Notes under the pieces: generated by a model
The model's database searches: none
Told to the model about the DNA's origin: nothing
Seen by the model: only the letters and a program-made list of their open reading frames with translations
Program-made: the position numbers and the translations under genes
DNA from: an uncultured Bacilli bacterium
GTDB taxonomy: Bacteria; Bacillota_I; Bacilli_A; RF39; UBA660
Direction of reading: 5' to 3'
Assembly: GCA_934149515.1 (NCBI GenBank)
Contig: CAKPFD010000001.1
Location: 124,001-188,000 of the forward strand
Length of the DNA stretch: 64,000 bases
Part shown: positions 25,596-33,630 of the stretch, one piece after another
Position numbering within the stretch: the stretch's first letter is position 1
Layout: each line of letters opens with the position of its first letter

Positions 25596-26807
25596 ATGGC
25601 AATTATTTTTCATGTAGATGTTAATAATGCCTTTTTATCTTGGAGTGCCATTTATTTGCTACAAAATGGTGCTTCAATAGATATTAGAACAATTCCATCT
25701 ATTATTGGTGGCGATGAAAAAAGCCGAAAAGGGATCGTTTTAGCTAAAAGTCAAGTCGCGAAAAAATATGGTATTCAAACTGCTGAACCAATTTATACAG
25801 CAAGGAAGAAATGCCATAACCTACAAGTTTTCCCACCAAATTACGCCTGGTATAAAGCTCAATCCAAAAAATTGGTTAATTATCTTGCACAATATACACC
25901 AACCATAGAACAATATTCTATTGATGAGTGCTTTTTAGATATGACAGGAACAACTTTATTATATGGTAATAATTATACAAAATTAGCAAGAAAAATGGCA
26001 GACGAGATTTATCAAAAATTTGGATTTACTGTCAATGTTGGCATTGGAGAAAATAAATTATGTGCTAAAATGGCCAGTGATTTTGAAAAACCAAATAAAG
26101 TTCATACTCTTTACCAAAATGAAATAAAAAGTAAAATGTGGCCTTTACCAGTAGAAGAATTATTTATGCTTGGAAAAAGTTCTGCTAAAAAATTAAAATC
26201 ATTAGGGATTTATACAATAGGACAACTAGCTCAAGCTAATATTGCTGTTTTAACCAAACACTTTAAAAATCAAGCAATTTATTTTAAACAAGCCTCCATG
26301 GGGATTGATAATTCAAAAGTTATTCCAAAAACAGAACAAAATAAGTGTATCAGTATTTCTAGAACCCTTCCCTATGATATAACAACAAAAGAATCTTTAG
26401 AAAAAATTTTATTAAAAGAAACAGAAGACATAGCCTTTACCCTACGGCAAAAAAAATTATATGCTAAAACAATTGCCATCATCTATAAAAACAACATTTT
26501 TAAAAGCTATTCACACCAATTAAGCCTTGATAATGCCATTTGTACAACAGATGAAATCTATCAACAAGTAATACTCATATTAAAAAACAGTTGGAAAGAA
26601 GACCCAATAAGAAATATAGGAATAAGACTAAGTGATTTAAGTGCAAATCCTAATCAACAATTATCCTTATTTACAGCAGAAGAAGAAAAACAAGATGAAG
26701 AAATAGAAAAACTAATGGATCAATTAATAACAAAATTTGGAAAAAATAGTATTATGCGTGCTAGTCATAAAGAACATCATCAAAATGATGTAATAGAAAG
26801 AAAATAG
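25596..26807 (+). CDS. dinB: Y-family DNA polymerase (DinB/Pol IV-like)
   Basis: A translesion polymerase of 403 residues. Catalytic carboxylates are the Asp in FHVDVNNAFLSW and the Asp-Glu in YSIDECFLDMTG; the GIGENKLCAKMASDFEKPN segment is the usual palm/fingers signature, and the MLGKSSAKKLKSLGI region is the helix-hairpin-helix thumb. An LSLF motif near residue 370 (QQLSLFTAEEE) looks like a beta-clamp-binding peptide. It starts seven bases after gpmI with no strong ribosome-binding site, suggesting translational coupling. Residue pattern around Val6-Asn-Asn-Ala-Phe resembles DinB more than UmuC, but either name is possible. Confidence 0.88.
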   Translation: MAIIFHVDVNNAFLSWSAIYLLQNGASIDIRTIPSIIGGDEKSRKGIVLAKSQVAKKYGIQTAEPIYTARKKCHNLQVFPPNYAWYKAQSKKLVNYLAQYTPTIEQYSIDECFLDMTGTTLLYGNNYTKLARKMADEIYQKFGFTVNVGIGENKLCAKMASDFEKPNKVHTLYQNEIKSKMWPLPVEELFMLGKSSAKKLKSLGIYTIGQLAQANIAVLTKHFKNQAIYFKQASMGIDNSKVIPKTEQNKCISISRTLPYDITTKESLEKILLKETEDIAFTLRQKKLYAKTIAIIYKNNIFKSYSHQLSLDNAICTTDEIYQQVILILKNSWKEDPIRNIGIRLSDLSANPNQQLSLFTAEEEKQDEEIEKLMDQLITKFGKNSIMRASHKEHHQNDVIERK

Positions 26808-26808
26808 G

Positions 26809-27420
26809 ATGAAAGTAATAAAAAAAATAATAATTAATAATGAAAAGGATTATCACCGATTTATTAAAAAACTAATATTTTATAAATCCTTACGATATAA
26901 ACATACATTTTTTGAACTTGTTGATAATCAAAATAACAAAGAAGAACTATATGACATCATAGAGATATTAAATATTAAGAATCGAAAACAAAGAATAATA
27001 CATATATATGATAAAGCCTGTGCGTTGATAGATGAAAAAGTAAAAGGAAAAAATATTTGTGGATTTAAAAATAGCAAATGTTATATTCAAAGGAAAGCAC
27101 AAGATAACAAATGCAATGGTTGTTGTCGAAAGTGTATATACCAGAATGAAAAAGGCTGTCCAACAAAAAATTTAGCTTGTAAAATGTTTAATTGTTCAGA
27201 AGTTACAAAAAGATATGATGTAACGAAATATGATGATTTAAAACTATTAAAACTACTAAGTTTAAAAAATCAGTTTATTATAAAAATTGATTATTTTTCA
27301 AAACGAGAAGACGTTTTAAAAGATTTATACACCTATACTCTATTTTATGCAGCTTTAAGAATATTTTGTCGAATAATAAAAATGATTTTATATAACACAA
27401 CAAAAAATACTAATAAATAG
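26809..27420 (+). CDS. Uncharacterised Cys-rich protein
   Basis: A 203-residue basic protein of unknown function. Ten cysteines fall in the middle, mostly in residues 84-130, in the arrangement ICGFKNSKC, NKCNGCCRKC, KGCPTKNLACKMFNC. This strongly suggests bound zinc or an Fe-S cluster. I recall similar uncharacterised proteins in other Bacillota, so it is a conserved family, not a local oddity. The flanking parts are helical, and the C-terminus has a hydrophobic stretch (about 172-192). It begins two bases after the polymerase stop and ends at a terminator. Confidence 0.6.
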   Translation: MKVIKKIIINNEKDYHRFIKKLIFYKSLRYKHTFFELVDNQNNKEELYDIIEILNIKNRKQRIIHIYDKACALIDEKVKGKNICGFKNSKCYIQRKAQDNKCNGCCRKCIYQNEKGCPTKNLACKMFNCSEVTKRYDVTKYDDLKLLKLLSLKNQFIIKIDYFSKREDVLKDLYTYTLFYAALRIFCRIIKMILYNTTKNTNK

Positions 27421-27422
27421 AA

Positions 27423-27447
27423 AAGTACTATTTCACTAGTATTTTTT
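27423..27447. terminator. Convergent terminator between the Cys-rich gene and fic
   Basis: AAGTACTA (27423-27430) pairs with TAGTATTT (27437-27444, one G-U pair), with T runs on the plus strand. The stop codon of the minus-strand Fic gene (27428-27430) is inside. It is a weak AT-rich hairpin that could serve both directions. Confidence 0.45.
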
Positions 27448-28249
27448 TCTTTGCTACCGATGAAATTTCAGAATGATTAATATCTAACGTCATAATAGCA
27501 TCACATATTTTATAATAATAAAATCTAGTAATGCCACTATAATCATTTTCTTTACCTGCTAAGAATAAATTTTTCTTATATTCTTCTCTTTCGTGCTCTT
27601 CAATATAAATAGGAGGAAGAGAAATCTTTTTAAACAATAGATTTTGCAAAGCCCGAAATGTTCTCTTATTTCCATCTGCGAAAGGTTGTAAAAAAATCAA
27701 ATCAGTTGTCAATTTAACGCTATCATCAATATACGTAAAAATATCATTACTTAACAAAGGAAGAAAAATTTGATCAGAAGAAGCAATATATTGATTGAAA
27801 ACTTGTTTTGCTACCGTAGCAGTTGGAACTTCAATAGCTAAATCTTGCATTGTGACATCGGTATCTCTTAAAGCACCACCAAAGCTTGGATTAGGGCAAC
27901 AAGAATATAGCTTTTGATGTAGTAACAATGAAGTAGCAAATACATTAAAATATTGTTTGTCAAAATCAAAGGTTTGAATATAATCATAAATAACACCAAG
28001 ACCAGCCTGTTCTTCTTTTGATACATTTTTTTCAACGCGTGCTTCATTGAAAATGAAATTCTTTTTATATTCTTGAATAAAAGTGGAAAACTGAGGTTTC
28101 ATAACATATTCATAGTAAGTAATAATAACATTTTCTGGGATAAAATCAGTAGAAGAATAAAGTGTTTCTTTTTGTTTTCTTTCCTGATATCCTTGCATCA
28201 TTTTTTGTATAAATTCTCTTGCTTGTTTATCATTCATTAGTTGACTCAT
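27428..28249 (-). CDS. Fic-domain protein with Gln in place of the catalytic His
   Basis: Fic proteins transfer AMP or related groups from nucleotides to target hydroxyls. This 273-residue protein has the Fic core: an N-terminal helix with FNEARVEKN (the position of the class II inhibitory Glu), a FGGALRD flap region, and the motif LQPFADGNKRTFRAL where HPFxDGN(G/K)R is expected. The catalytic His is Gln188 (codon CAA, plus-strand 27686-27688), so canonical AMPylation should be lost or altered. It has its own consensus promoter and a GGAGAAG ribosome-binding site, and lies on the strand opposite to its neighbours. No partner antitoxin is visible. Confidence 0.82.
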   Translation of the reverse strand: MSQLMNDKQAREFIQKMMQGYQERKQKETLYSSTDFIPENVIITYYEYVMKPQFSTFIQEYKKNFIFNEARVEKNVSKEEQAGLGVIYDYIQTFDFDKQYFNVFATSLLLHQKLYSCCPNPSFGGALRDTDVTMQDLAIEVPTATVAKQVFNQYIASSDQIFLPLLSNDIFTYIDDSVKLTTDLIFLQPFADGNKRTFRALQNLLFKKISLPPIYIEEHEREEYKKNLFLAGKENDYSGITRFYYYKICDAIMTLDINHSEISSVAKKKILVK

Positions 28250-28290
28250 TTACTTCTCCACCTATTCTTGCAATTAATCTATCTAAGTAT

Positions 28291-28319
28291 ATTGTACTAA
28301 AAGTCAAAATTGCTGTCAA
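28291..28319 (-). promoter_or_regulatory. Sigma-A promoter for the fic gene
   Basis: Reading the minus strand, TTGACA (28319-28314), a 17-base spacer and TACAAT (28296-28291), about 40 bases before the fic start codon. Confidence 0.75.
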
Positions 28320-28349
28320 TGAAAGGAAAAAATGACAAATTCCCTTTCA
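28320..28349. repeat. Inverted repeat between the fic and S10 promoters
   Basis: TGAAAGG (28320-28326) and CCTTTCA (28343-28349) form an inverted repeat with a 16-base spacer. It lies between the divergent fic and S10 promoters, next to the fic -35 box. It may be a protein site, a readthrough barrier, or chance. Confidence 0.35.
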
Positions 28350-28378
28350 AAAACAGTCAGATTTTTTTAAAAAAGGGC

Positions 28379-28407
28379 TTGTCATTCTATGATTACTATG
28401 CTAAAAT
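28379..28407 (+). promoter_or_regulatory. Strong promoter of the S10-spc-alpha superoperon
   Basis: TTGTCA at 28379-28384, a 17-base spacer and TAAAAT at 28402-28407, with a TG at 28399-28400 forming an extended -10. It is the only clear promoter before rpsJ, and no other strong one is seen until past rplQ. Confidence 0.85.
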
Positions 28408-28412
28408 TAAAT

Positions 28413-28522
28413 ACGTGTGGCTGCTTAGATGTGAGAGGTTGCTGATACGCCAGGTTAAGTTGTTAATTAGCTATCAGGTTATTCGCACGGAGCAAGTCTA
28501 TACTAGATATAGGCGAAAGGAG
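28413..28522 (+). promoter_or_regulatory. S10 operon leader RNA
   Basis: The roughly 110-base untranslated leader of rpsJ is rich in G and structured-looking compared with its surroundings. Segments such as GTGAGAGGTTGCTGATACGCC on the 5' side, written here as GAGAGGTTGCTGATACG, and GCACGGAGCAAGTCTAT on the 3' side resemble the conserved S10 leader I recall from other Firmicutes. TGATA and TATCA segments could pair. In Bacillus-type bacteria the ligand of this leader is not established, whereas in E. coli L4 regulates the S10 operon. Any short reading frame crossing this region is unlikely to be coding. Confidence 0.6.
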
Positions 28523-28530
28523 GATAAAAT

Positions 28531-28842
28531 ATGTCAACACAAAAAGTTCGCATTAAGTTGAAAGCTTATGATCATAGAGTTCTTGATAATGCAGTAACAA
28601 AAATTGTAGAAACAATCAAAAGAAGTGGAGGAGAAATCTCAGGACCAGTTCCTTTACCAACTGAAATTGAAAAATTCACAATTTTAAGAGCTGTACACAA
28701 ATACAAAGACTCACGTGAACAATTTGAAATGCGTACACACAAAAGATTAATTGACATTAAAAATCCAAGTAAAGAAACAATTGATGCACTTAGCAGATTG
28801 GATTTACCAAGTGGTGTCGATATTCAAATCAAAACAATATAA
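28531..28842 (+). CDS. rpsJ: 30S ribosomal protein S10
   Basis: S10 is a head protein of the small subunit and, as NusE, also a component of antitermination complexes with NusB. The 103-residue product is standard: RIKLKAYDHRVLDNAVTKIV at the start, the extended loop with GPVPLPTEIEKFTILRA, and SREQFEMRTHKRLIDI. It opens the superoperon after an AAAGGAGG site. Confidence 0.98.
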   Translation: MSTQKVRIKLKAYDHRVLDNAVTKIVETIKRSGGEISGPVPLPTEIEKFTILRAVHKYKDSREQFEMRTHKRLIDIKNPSKETIDALSRLDLPSGVDIQIKTI

Positions 28843-28855
28843 TAGGAGGAAAAAA

Positions 28856-29578
28856 ATGAAAGGAATCTTAGGAAAAAAAGTCGGAATGACACAAGTATTT
28901 ACTAAAGAAGGTAAATTAATTCCGGTAACAGTTGTTGAAGTAGAACCTAATGTGGTAACGCAAATTAAAACAACTGAAAAAGATGGTTACGAGGCAATTC
29001 AATTAGGCTATGAAACAGTTAGTGAAAAGAAAAGCTCAAAACCAAAAATGGGACATCTAAAAAAAGCAGAAACTGCTCCTAAGCGCTTCTTAAAGGAAAT
29101 CAGAGGAGTTAATGTTGCTGAGTACACATTAGGACAAACACTTAATGCTGATATTTTTGAAGCAGGAGAGATTGTTGATGTAAGTGGAATCAGTAAAGGA
29201 AAAGGTTTCCAAGGTGTTATTAAACGCTATAACCAAAGCCGTGGACCAATGGGACATGGATCACAATATCATAGAGGTGTTGGTTCTTTAGGAACGATGA
29301 GACCAATGCACGTCTTAAAAGGTAAGAAATTACCTGGACAAATGGGTAATGTAAAAGTAACTGTACAAAACTTAGAAGTTGTAGCAGTTGACTTAGAAAA
29401 CAATGTAATTTTAATTAAAGGTAATGTACCAGGACCTAAAAAAGGTTTAGTTGTTATTAAAACAGCTGTTAAAAAGCCTGGTAAGAAAAATACCGCAGCT
29501 GACTTAATCACTTATGAAACAGTTAAAGAAATAGCACAAGAAGAAACACAAGAACAACCAACTGAAAAGTCAGAATAA
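28856..29578 (+). CDS. rplC: 50S ribosomal protein L3
   Basis: L3 is one of the primary 23S rRNA binders that nucleate 50S assembly and reaches toward the peptidyl-transferase centre. I start at ATG 28856, behind ATAGGAGGA, giving 240 residues that begin MKGILGKKVGMTQVF. The central loop SRGPMGHGSQYHRGVGSLG that approaches the catalytic centre is present, including the Gln methylated in many bacteria. The C-terminus carries an extra acidic Glu/Gln-rich tail of about 25 residues beyond the family norm. Confidence 0.97.
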   Translation: MKGILGKKVGMTQVFTKEGKLIPVTVVEVEPNVVTQIKTTEKDGYEAIQLGYETVSEKKSSKPKMGHLKKAETAPKRFLKEIRGVNVAEYTLGQTLNADIFEAGEIVDVSGISKGKGFQGVIKRYNQSRGPMGHGSQYHRGVGSLGTMRPMHVLKGKKLPGQMGNVKVTVQNLEVVAVDLENNVILIKGNVPGPKKGLVVIKTAVKKPGKKNTAADLITYETVKEIAQEETQEQPTEKSE

Positions 29579-29634
29579 TCATCACAAACAGTAAATGGTA
29601 AAAATAAAACAATTGTGATGAAAGGAGGAAAAAC

Positions 29635-30261
29635 ATGAAAAAGATAGAACTTTTAGATCTTAAAGGTGAAAAAGTAAAAGAATTAAAATTAAATGAAGAA
29701 GTGTTTGGAATTACCCCTAATGATAAAGTTTTATATGATGCAATTATTTTAGCACAAGCATCATTAAGACAAGGAACACATTCTACTAAAAATCGTTCAG
29801 AAGTAAGTGGTGGAGGACGCAAACCATGGGCTCAAAAGACAACTGGTCATGCTCGTCAAGGATCTATCCGTGCTGTACAATGGGTAGGCGGTGGAAGATA
29901 TGGAACACCAGTACCACGTGATTACAGTAAAAAACAAAATCGTAAAGAAAGAAAACTAGCATTAAAGAGTGCTTTAGCACATAAAGTACAAGCTGATGAA
30001 GTAATGGTTTTAGAAGAATTAACATTTGCAACACCTAAAACAAAAGAAATGCTTTCTTTACTAAAAACATTAAATGTTGAAGATAAAAAAGTATTATTTG
30101 TAGTAGATGCTTTTGAAGAAAATGTTATCTTAGCATCACGCAACTTAAGAAATGTAGCATTAATAGCAGATTATGAAATAAACGTATTAGATATAATCAA
30201 TGCTGATGTTGTTATCTTCACAAGTGAAGCGATAACAAAAATAGAGGAGGCTCTTAAATAA
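29635..30261 (+). CDS. rplD: 50S ribosomal protein L4
   Basis: L4 lines the nascent-peptide exit tunnel with an extended loop and is an early assembly protein. The 208-residue product contains that loop (NRSEVSGGGRKPWAQKTTGH then ARQGSIRAVQWVGGG), the region where macrolide-resistance changes map in other bacteria, and a normal globular domain. A 56-base gap separates it from rplC, slightly longer than elsewhere in the operon, with AAAGGAGG before the start. Its stop overlaps the rplW start by one base. Confidence 0.97.
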   Translation: MKKIELLDLKGEKVKELKLNEEVFGITPNDKVLYDAIILAQASLRQGTHSTKNRSEVSGGGRKPWAQKTTGHARQGSIRAVQWVGGGRYGTPVPRDYSKKQNRKERKLALKSALAHKVQADEVMVLEELTFATPKTKEMLSLLKTLNVEDKKVLFVVDAFEENVILASRNLRNVALIADYEINVLDIINADVVIFTSEAITKIEEALK

Positions 30262-30542
30262 TGGATACAAAGTACTTAGAAATTATTAAGGCACCAGTAA
30301 TTACTGAAAAAAGTGGAGCCCAAAACCAAATTGGTCAATATGTATTTAAAGTAGATGCTAAAGCAAACAAAACAGAAATCAAACAAGCAATTGAAAAAAT
30401 CTTTAAAGTACATGTAAAAGAAATTAGAACAATTAAAGTAAAACCTAAGAAAAAAAGAGTTGGACGTTATAGTGGACTTACAAACAGATATAAAAAAGCA
30501 ATTGTAACATTAGCTGAAGGCCAACAAATTGATCTTGGTTAG
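30261..30542 (+). CDS. rplW: 50S ribosomal protein L23
   Basis: L23 sits at the tunnel exit and is the docking site for trigger factor and the signal recognition particle. The 93-residue product has the KAPVITEKS N-terminus, the VDAKANKTEIKQAIEKIFKV helix, the extended loop KPKKKRVGRYSG that reaches into the tunnel, and a short C-terminus. It is translationally coupled to rplD through a TAATG overlap. Confidence 0.97.
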   Translation: MDTKYLEIIKAPVITEKSGAQNQIGQYVFKVDAKANKTEIKQAIEKIFKVHVKEIRTIKVKPKKKRVGRYSGLTNRYKKAIVTLAEGQQIDLG

Positions 30543-30556
30543 AAGGAGGAAACATA

Positions 30557-31387
30557 ATGGCAATTAGAAATTATAAACCTACTACACCAGGACGTAGAAA
30601 AATGAGTACATTGATCAATGAAGAAATTACATCATCTACACCAACGAAAAGTCTTACTAAAACATTAAAAAAACAAGCAGGACGTAATAATCAAGGTAAG
30701 ATTACTGTTCGTCATCAAGGTGGCGGTGTAAAACGCAAATATCGTGTCATTGATTTCAAAAGAAATAAATTGAATATCGAAGGTGTGGTAGCAAGTATTG
30801 AATATGATCCAAATAGAACTGCTAATATTGCTTTAGTAAATTATCTAGATGGTGAAAAAAGATATATTATTGCTCCAAAAGGATTAAAAGTAGGAGATAG
30901 AATTGTAGCTGGTGAACATGCAGACATCAAAGTAGGTAATGCTTTACCAATTATGAACATTCCAGTAGGAACAACTATCCATAATATTGAACTTCGCCCA
31001 GGAAAAGGTGGAGAATTAGCACGTAGTGCTGGTAGCTCTGCACAAATACTAGGTCGTGAAGGAAATTATGTTATGATTCGTTTAGCAAGTGGAGAACAAA
31101 GAAAAGTTCTTGGAACTTGTATGGCAACTATTGGTGTAGTTGGAAACGAAGATAGCAGCTTAGTAAAATTAGGAAAAGCAGGACGTAAACGTCACATGGG
31201 CATTCGTCCAACGGTTCGTGGTTCTGTTATGAACCCTAATGACCATCCACATGGTGGTGGTGAAGGTCGTGCACCAATCGGACGCAAGGCACCACTTACA
31301 CCTTGGGGTAAACCAGCACTTGGTTATAAAACACGTAATAATAAACAGACTGACAAATTTATTGTACGTCGTCGTGGAAGTAAATAG
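30557..31387 (+). CDS. rplB: 50S ribosomal protein L2
   Basis: L2 is essential for subunit association and peptidyl-transferase centre assembly. The 276-residue product is full length, with the N-terminal YKPTTPGRRKMST extension, the OB/SH3 core with HQGGGVKRKYRVIDFKR, and the hallmark C-terminal motif NPNDHPHGGGEGRAPIGRK containing the conserved functional His. Upstream ribosome-binding site is AAGGAGG. Confidence 0.98.
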   Translation: MAIRNYKPTTPGRRKMSTLINEEITSSTPTKSLTKTLKKQAGRNNQGKITVRHQGGGVKRKYRVIDFKRNKLNIEGVVASIEYDPNRTANIALVNYLDGEKRYIIAPKGLKVGDRIVAGEHADIKVGNALPIMNIPVGTTIHNIELRPGKGGELARSAGSSAQILGREGNYVMIRLASGEQRKVLGTCMATIGVVGNEDSSLVKLGKAGRKRHMGIRPTVRGSVMNPNDHPHGGGEGRAPIGRKAPLTPWGKPALGYKTRNNKQTDKFIVRRRGSK

Positions 31388-31398
31388 GAGGAGATTTA

Positions 31399-31668
31399 AT
31401 GGCTAGAAGTTTAAAAAAAGGACCTTATGTATTTGATAGACTATTAAAAAAGGTTCAAGAATTAAATAAAAATGGCAAAAAAGAAGTAATTAAAACTTGG
31501 TCACGCCGTTCAACAATTTTCCCTGACTTTATTGGCCATACATTTGCTGTACATAATGGAAAAGAATTCATTCCAGTTTATGTAACTGAAGATATGGTAG
31601 GACATAAATTAGGAGAATTTGCCTTAACACGTAAATGTGGCGGACATGGTTCTGATAAGAAAAAATAG
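31399..31668 (+). CDS. rpsS: 30S ribosomal protein S19
   Basis: S19 is in the head of the 30S subunit, next to S13 at the A-site finger bridge. The 89-residue product is standard: ARSLKKGPYVFDRLL, TWSRRSTIFPDFIGHTFAVH and GHKLGEFALTRKCGGHGSDKK. It lies 11 bases after rplB behind AGGAGG. Confidence 0.97.
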   Translation: MARSLKKGPYVFDRLLKKVQELNKNGKKEVIKTWSRRSTIFPDFIGHTFAVHNGKEFIPVYVTEDMVGHKLGEFALTRKCGGHGSDKKK

Positions 31669-31695
31669 GAAGGACTATAGAAAGGAGAATATAAT

Positions 31696-32037
31696 ATGGA
31701 AAACGAAGTAAAAGCGATTGCTAAAATGCAACGGATCTCTCCTATCAAAGCTCGTCTTGTTATCGATACAATTCGCGGTAAAAAAGTGAGTGAGGCCCTT
31801 GCTATTTTAGAAAATACCAACAAAAAAGCAGCAGTTATGACAAAAAAAGTGTTGAACTCAGCAATTAGTAATGCTGTTAATAATAATGGTTTAAATATGG
31901 AAGATCTATATGTTAGCGAAGCAAGAGTTGATGCAGGCCCTGTATATAAAAGACCTATGTTTGATTCTCGCGGACGCATTGGACACAATGATAAAAGAAC
32001 AAGTCACATCATTATTAAAGTGGCTGCAAAAAAATAA
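31696..32037 (+). CDS. rplV: 50S ribosomal protein L22
   Basis: L22 stabilises 23S rRNA domains and its beta-hairpin forms the tunnel constriction with L4. The 113-residue product has the core RISPIKARLVIDTIRGKKVS, the hairpin around YVSEARVDAGPVYKRPMFDS with its macrolide-relevant tip, and KRTSHIIIKV at the end. A GGAGAAT site precedes ATG 31696, after a 27-base gap from rpsS. Confidence 0.97.
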   Translation: MENEVKAIAKMQRISPIKARLVIDTIRGKKVSEALAILENTNKKAAVMTKKVLNSAISNAVNNNGLNMEDLYVSEARVDAGPVYKRPMFDSRGRIGHNDKRTSHIIIKVAAKK

Positions 32038-32049
32038 GGAGGAACTACA

Positions 32050-32703
32050 ATGGGACAGAAAGTTAGTCCAAATGGACTTAGACTTGGTATCAACAAAGAT
32101 TGGGAAGCAAAATGGTACGCTGGCAAAAAAGACTTTTCTGATACATTAGCACGCGATCTTAAAATACGTGAATATATTAATAAAAATTTAAAGAACGCAG
32201 GAATTGCTAAAATAGAAATTGAACGTACAACAAAAAAATGTGAAGTAACAATTCATACATCTAAACCAGGAGTTATCATTGGTCGTGGTGGTGAAGAAAT
32301 CACAAAACTTAGAAAAGCAATGTCTAAAGCCATTGGAGAAGATATACAAATTTCAATTGTTGACATTAAAAAAGCAGATATCAATGCACAATTAGTAGCA
32401 GATTCAATCGCTAACCAAATCAGCAACAGAGCATCATTCAGAATGGCACAAAAACGTGCAATTCGCAATGCAATGAAAGCTGGAGCAAAAGGTATTAAAA
32501 CACAAGTATCTGGACGCTTAGGTGGTGCTGATATGGCAAGAAGCGAAGGATATACTGAAGGAACAATTCCATTACATACATTAAGAGCAGATGTAGATTA
32601 TGCCACAAGTGAAGCAGATACTACATTTGGAAAAATTGGTGTAAAAGTATGGATTTACAAAGGTGAAATTTTAAATAATAAAAAGGCTAAAGGAGGTAAT
32701 TAA
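32050..32703 (+). CDS. rpsC: 30S ribosomal protein S3
   Basis: S3 lies at the mRNA entry channel and contributes to mRNA unwinding. The 217-residue product starts GQKVSPNGLRLGINKDWEAK, contains the type II KH domain with PGVIIGRGGEEI, and the C-terminal domain with GRLGGADMARSEGYTEGTIP then LHTLRADVDYA. Length is normal. AAGGAGGA precedes its start, 12 bases after rplV. Confidence 0.98.
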   Translation: MGQKVSPNGLRLGINKDWEAKWYAGKKDFSDTLARDLKIREYINKNLKNAGIAKIEIERTTKKCEVTIHTSKPGVIIGRGGEEITKLRKAMSKAIGEDIQISIVDIKKADINAQLVADSIANQISNRASFRMAQKRAIRNAMKAGAKGIKTQVSGRLGGADMARSEGYTEGTIPLHTLRADVDYATSEADTTFGKIGVKVWIYKGEILNNKKAKGGN

Positions 32704-32704
32704 T

Positions 32705-33127
32705 ATGTTAATTCCATCAAGAACAAAATATCGTCGTGTACATAGATTACCTTACGAAGGCAAATCAAAAGGTAATTTAGAACTTCATTTTGGAGAATAT
32801 GGATTACAAGCCAAAGAAGGTGCTTGGATTACAGCAAACCAAATCGAAGCTGCACGTGTTGCAATGACTCGTTATATGAAACGTGGTGGTAAAGTATGGA
32901 TAAACATTTTCCCACACATGCCATTAACAAAAAAACCAATTGGTACACGTCAAGGAAAAGGTAAAGGTAACGTAGAAGAATGGGTAGCTGTCGTTAAAGA
33001 AGGCAAAATCATGTTTGAAATAGCAGGAGTTAGTGAAGAAGTTGCACGTGAAGCATTGCGCCTTGCTAGTCATAAGTTACCAATTGCCACAAAATTTGTA
33101 AAAAAAGAAAATGGTGGTGAAAAATAA
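32705..33127 (+). CDS. rplP: 50S ribosomal protein L16
   Basis: L16 positions the A-site tRNA elbow near the peptidyl-transferase centre. The 140-residue product is standard: MLIPSRTKYRRVHRLPYEGK, the GKVWINIFPHMPLTKKP segment, and the loop TRQGKGKGNVEEWVAVVKEG. It begins one base after rpsC, behind AAAGGAGGT inside the end of rpsC. Confidence 0.97.
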   Translation: MLIPSRTKYRRVHRLPYEGKSKGNLELHFGEYGLQAKEGAWITANQIEAARVAMTRYMKRGGKVWINIFPHMPLTKKPIGTRQGKGKGNVEEWVAVVKEGKIMFEIAGVSEEVAREALRLASHKLPIATKFVKKENGGEK

Positions 33128-33330
33128 TGAAGGTAAAAGAAATTAGAGAACTTTCTAACGAAGAAATATTAGAAAAGTTAAAAGATAGTAAAGAAGAACT
33201 ATTCAACTTACGTTTTCAACAAGCAACAGGTAATTTAGAAAAACCTTCACGTATTAGAGATTTAAGACACACCGTAGCAAGACTAAAAACCGTTTTAAAA
33301 GAACGTGAAAGTGAAACGAAAGTTGATTAG
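33127..33330 (+). CDS. rpmC: 50S ribosomal protein L29
   Basis: A 67-residue two-helix protein near the tunnel exit, adjacent to L23. The signature KEELFNLRFQQATGNLEKPS followed by RIRDLRHTVARLKTVLKERE is present. Its start overlaps the rplP stop by one base. Confidence 0.96.
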   Translation: MKVKEIRELSNEEILEKLKDSKEELFNLRFQQATGNLEKPSRIRDLRHTVARLKTVLKERESETKVD

Positions 33331-33343
33331 GAGGGAAGATTTT

Positions 33344-33604
33344 ATGGAAAACAAAAAAGCGCATGAATTAGTAGGTAAAGTAGTCAGTGCATCTAATGAT
33401 AAAACCATTACTGTATTAGTAGAAACACATAAAATGCACCCACTATATCACAAAAGAGTAAAATCATCTAAGAAATATAGTGTTCATGATGAAAGTAATA
33501 AAGCAAAAGTTGGAGATGTTGTTAGAATTGTAGAAACAAAACCAATTTCTAAGACAAAACATTTCTACTTAAAAGAAATTATAAAAGAAGCAGTTATTCT
33601 ATAA
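33344..33604 (+). CDS. rpsQ: 30S ribosomal protein S17
   Basis: S17 is a primary 16S rRNA binder with an OB fold. I start at ATG 33344, behind TAGGAGGGAAG, for 86 residues; an in-frame ATG at 33305 lies inside rpmC and has no ribosome-binding site. Core motifs GKVVSASNDKTITVLVETHK, HPLYHKRVKSSKKYSVHDE and VGDVVRIVETKPISKTKHF are all present. Confidence 0.97.
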   Translation: MENKKAHELVGKVVSASNDKTITVLVETHKMHPLYHKRVKSSKKYSVHDESNKAKVGDVVRIVETKPISKTKHFYLKEIIKEAVIL

Positions 33605-33630
33605 CTCTAGATAGAAGGAGGATGTAATCT

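Noticed and set aside
28310..28561. An 83-codon open frame across the S10 promoter and leader
   Set aside because: It overlaps the promoter, the structured leader and the rpsJ start, and resembles no protein.
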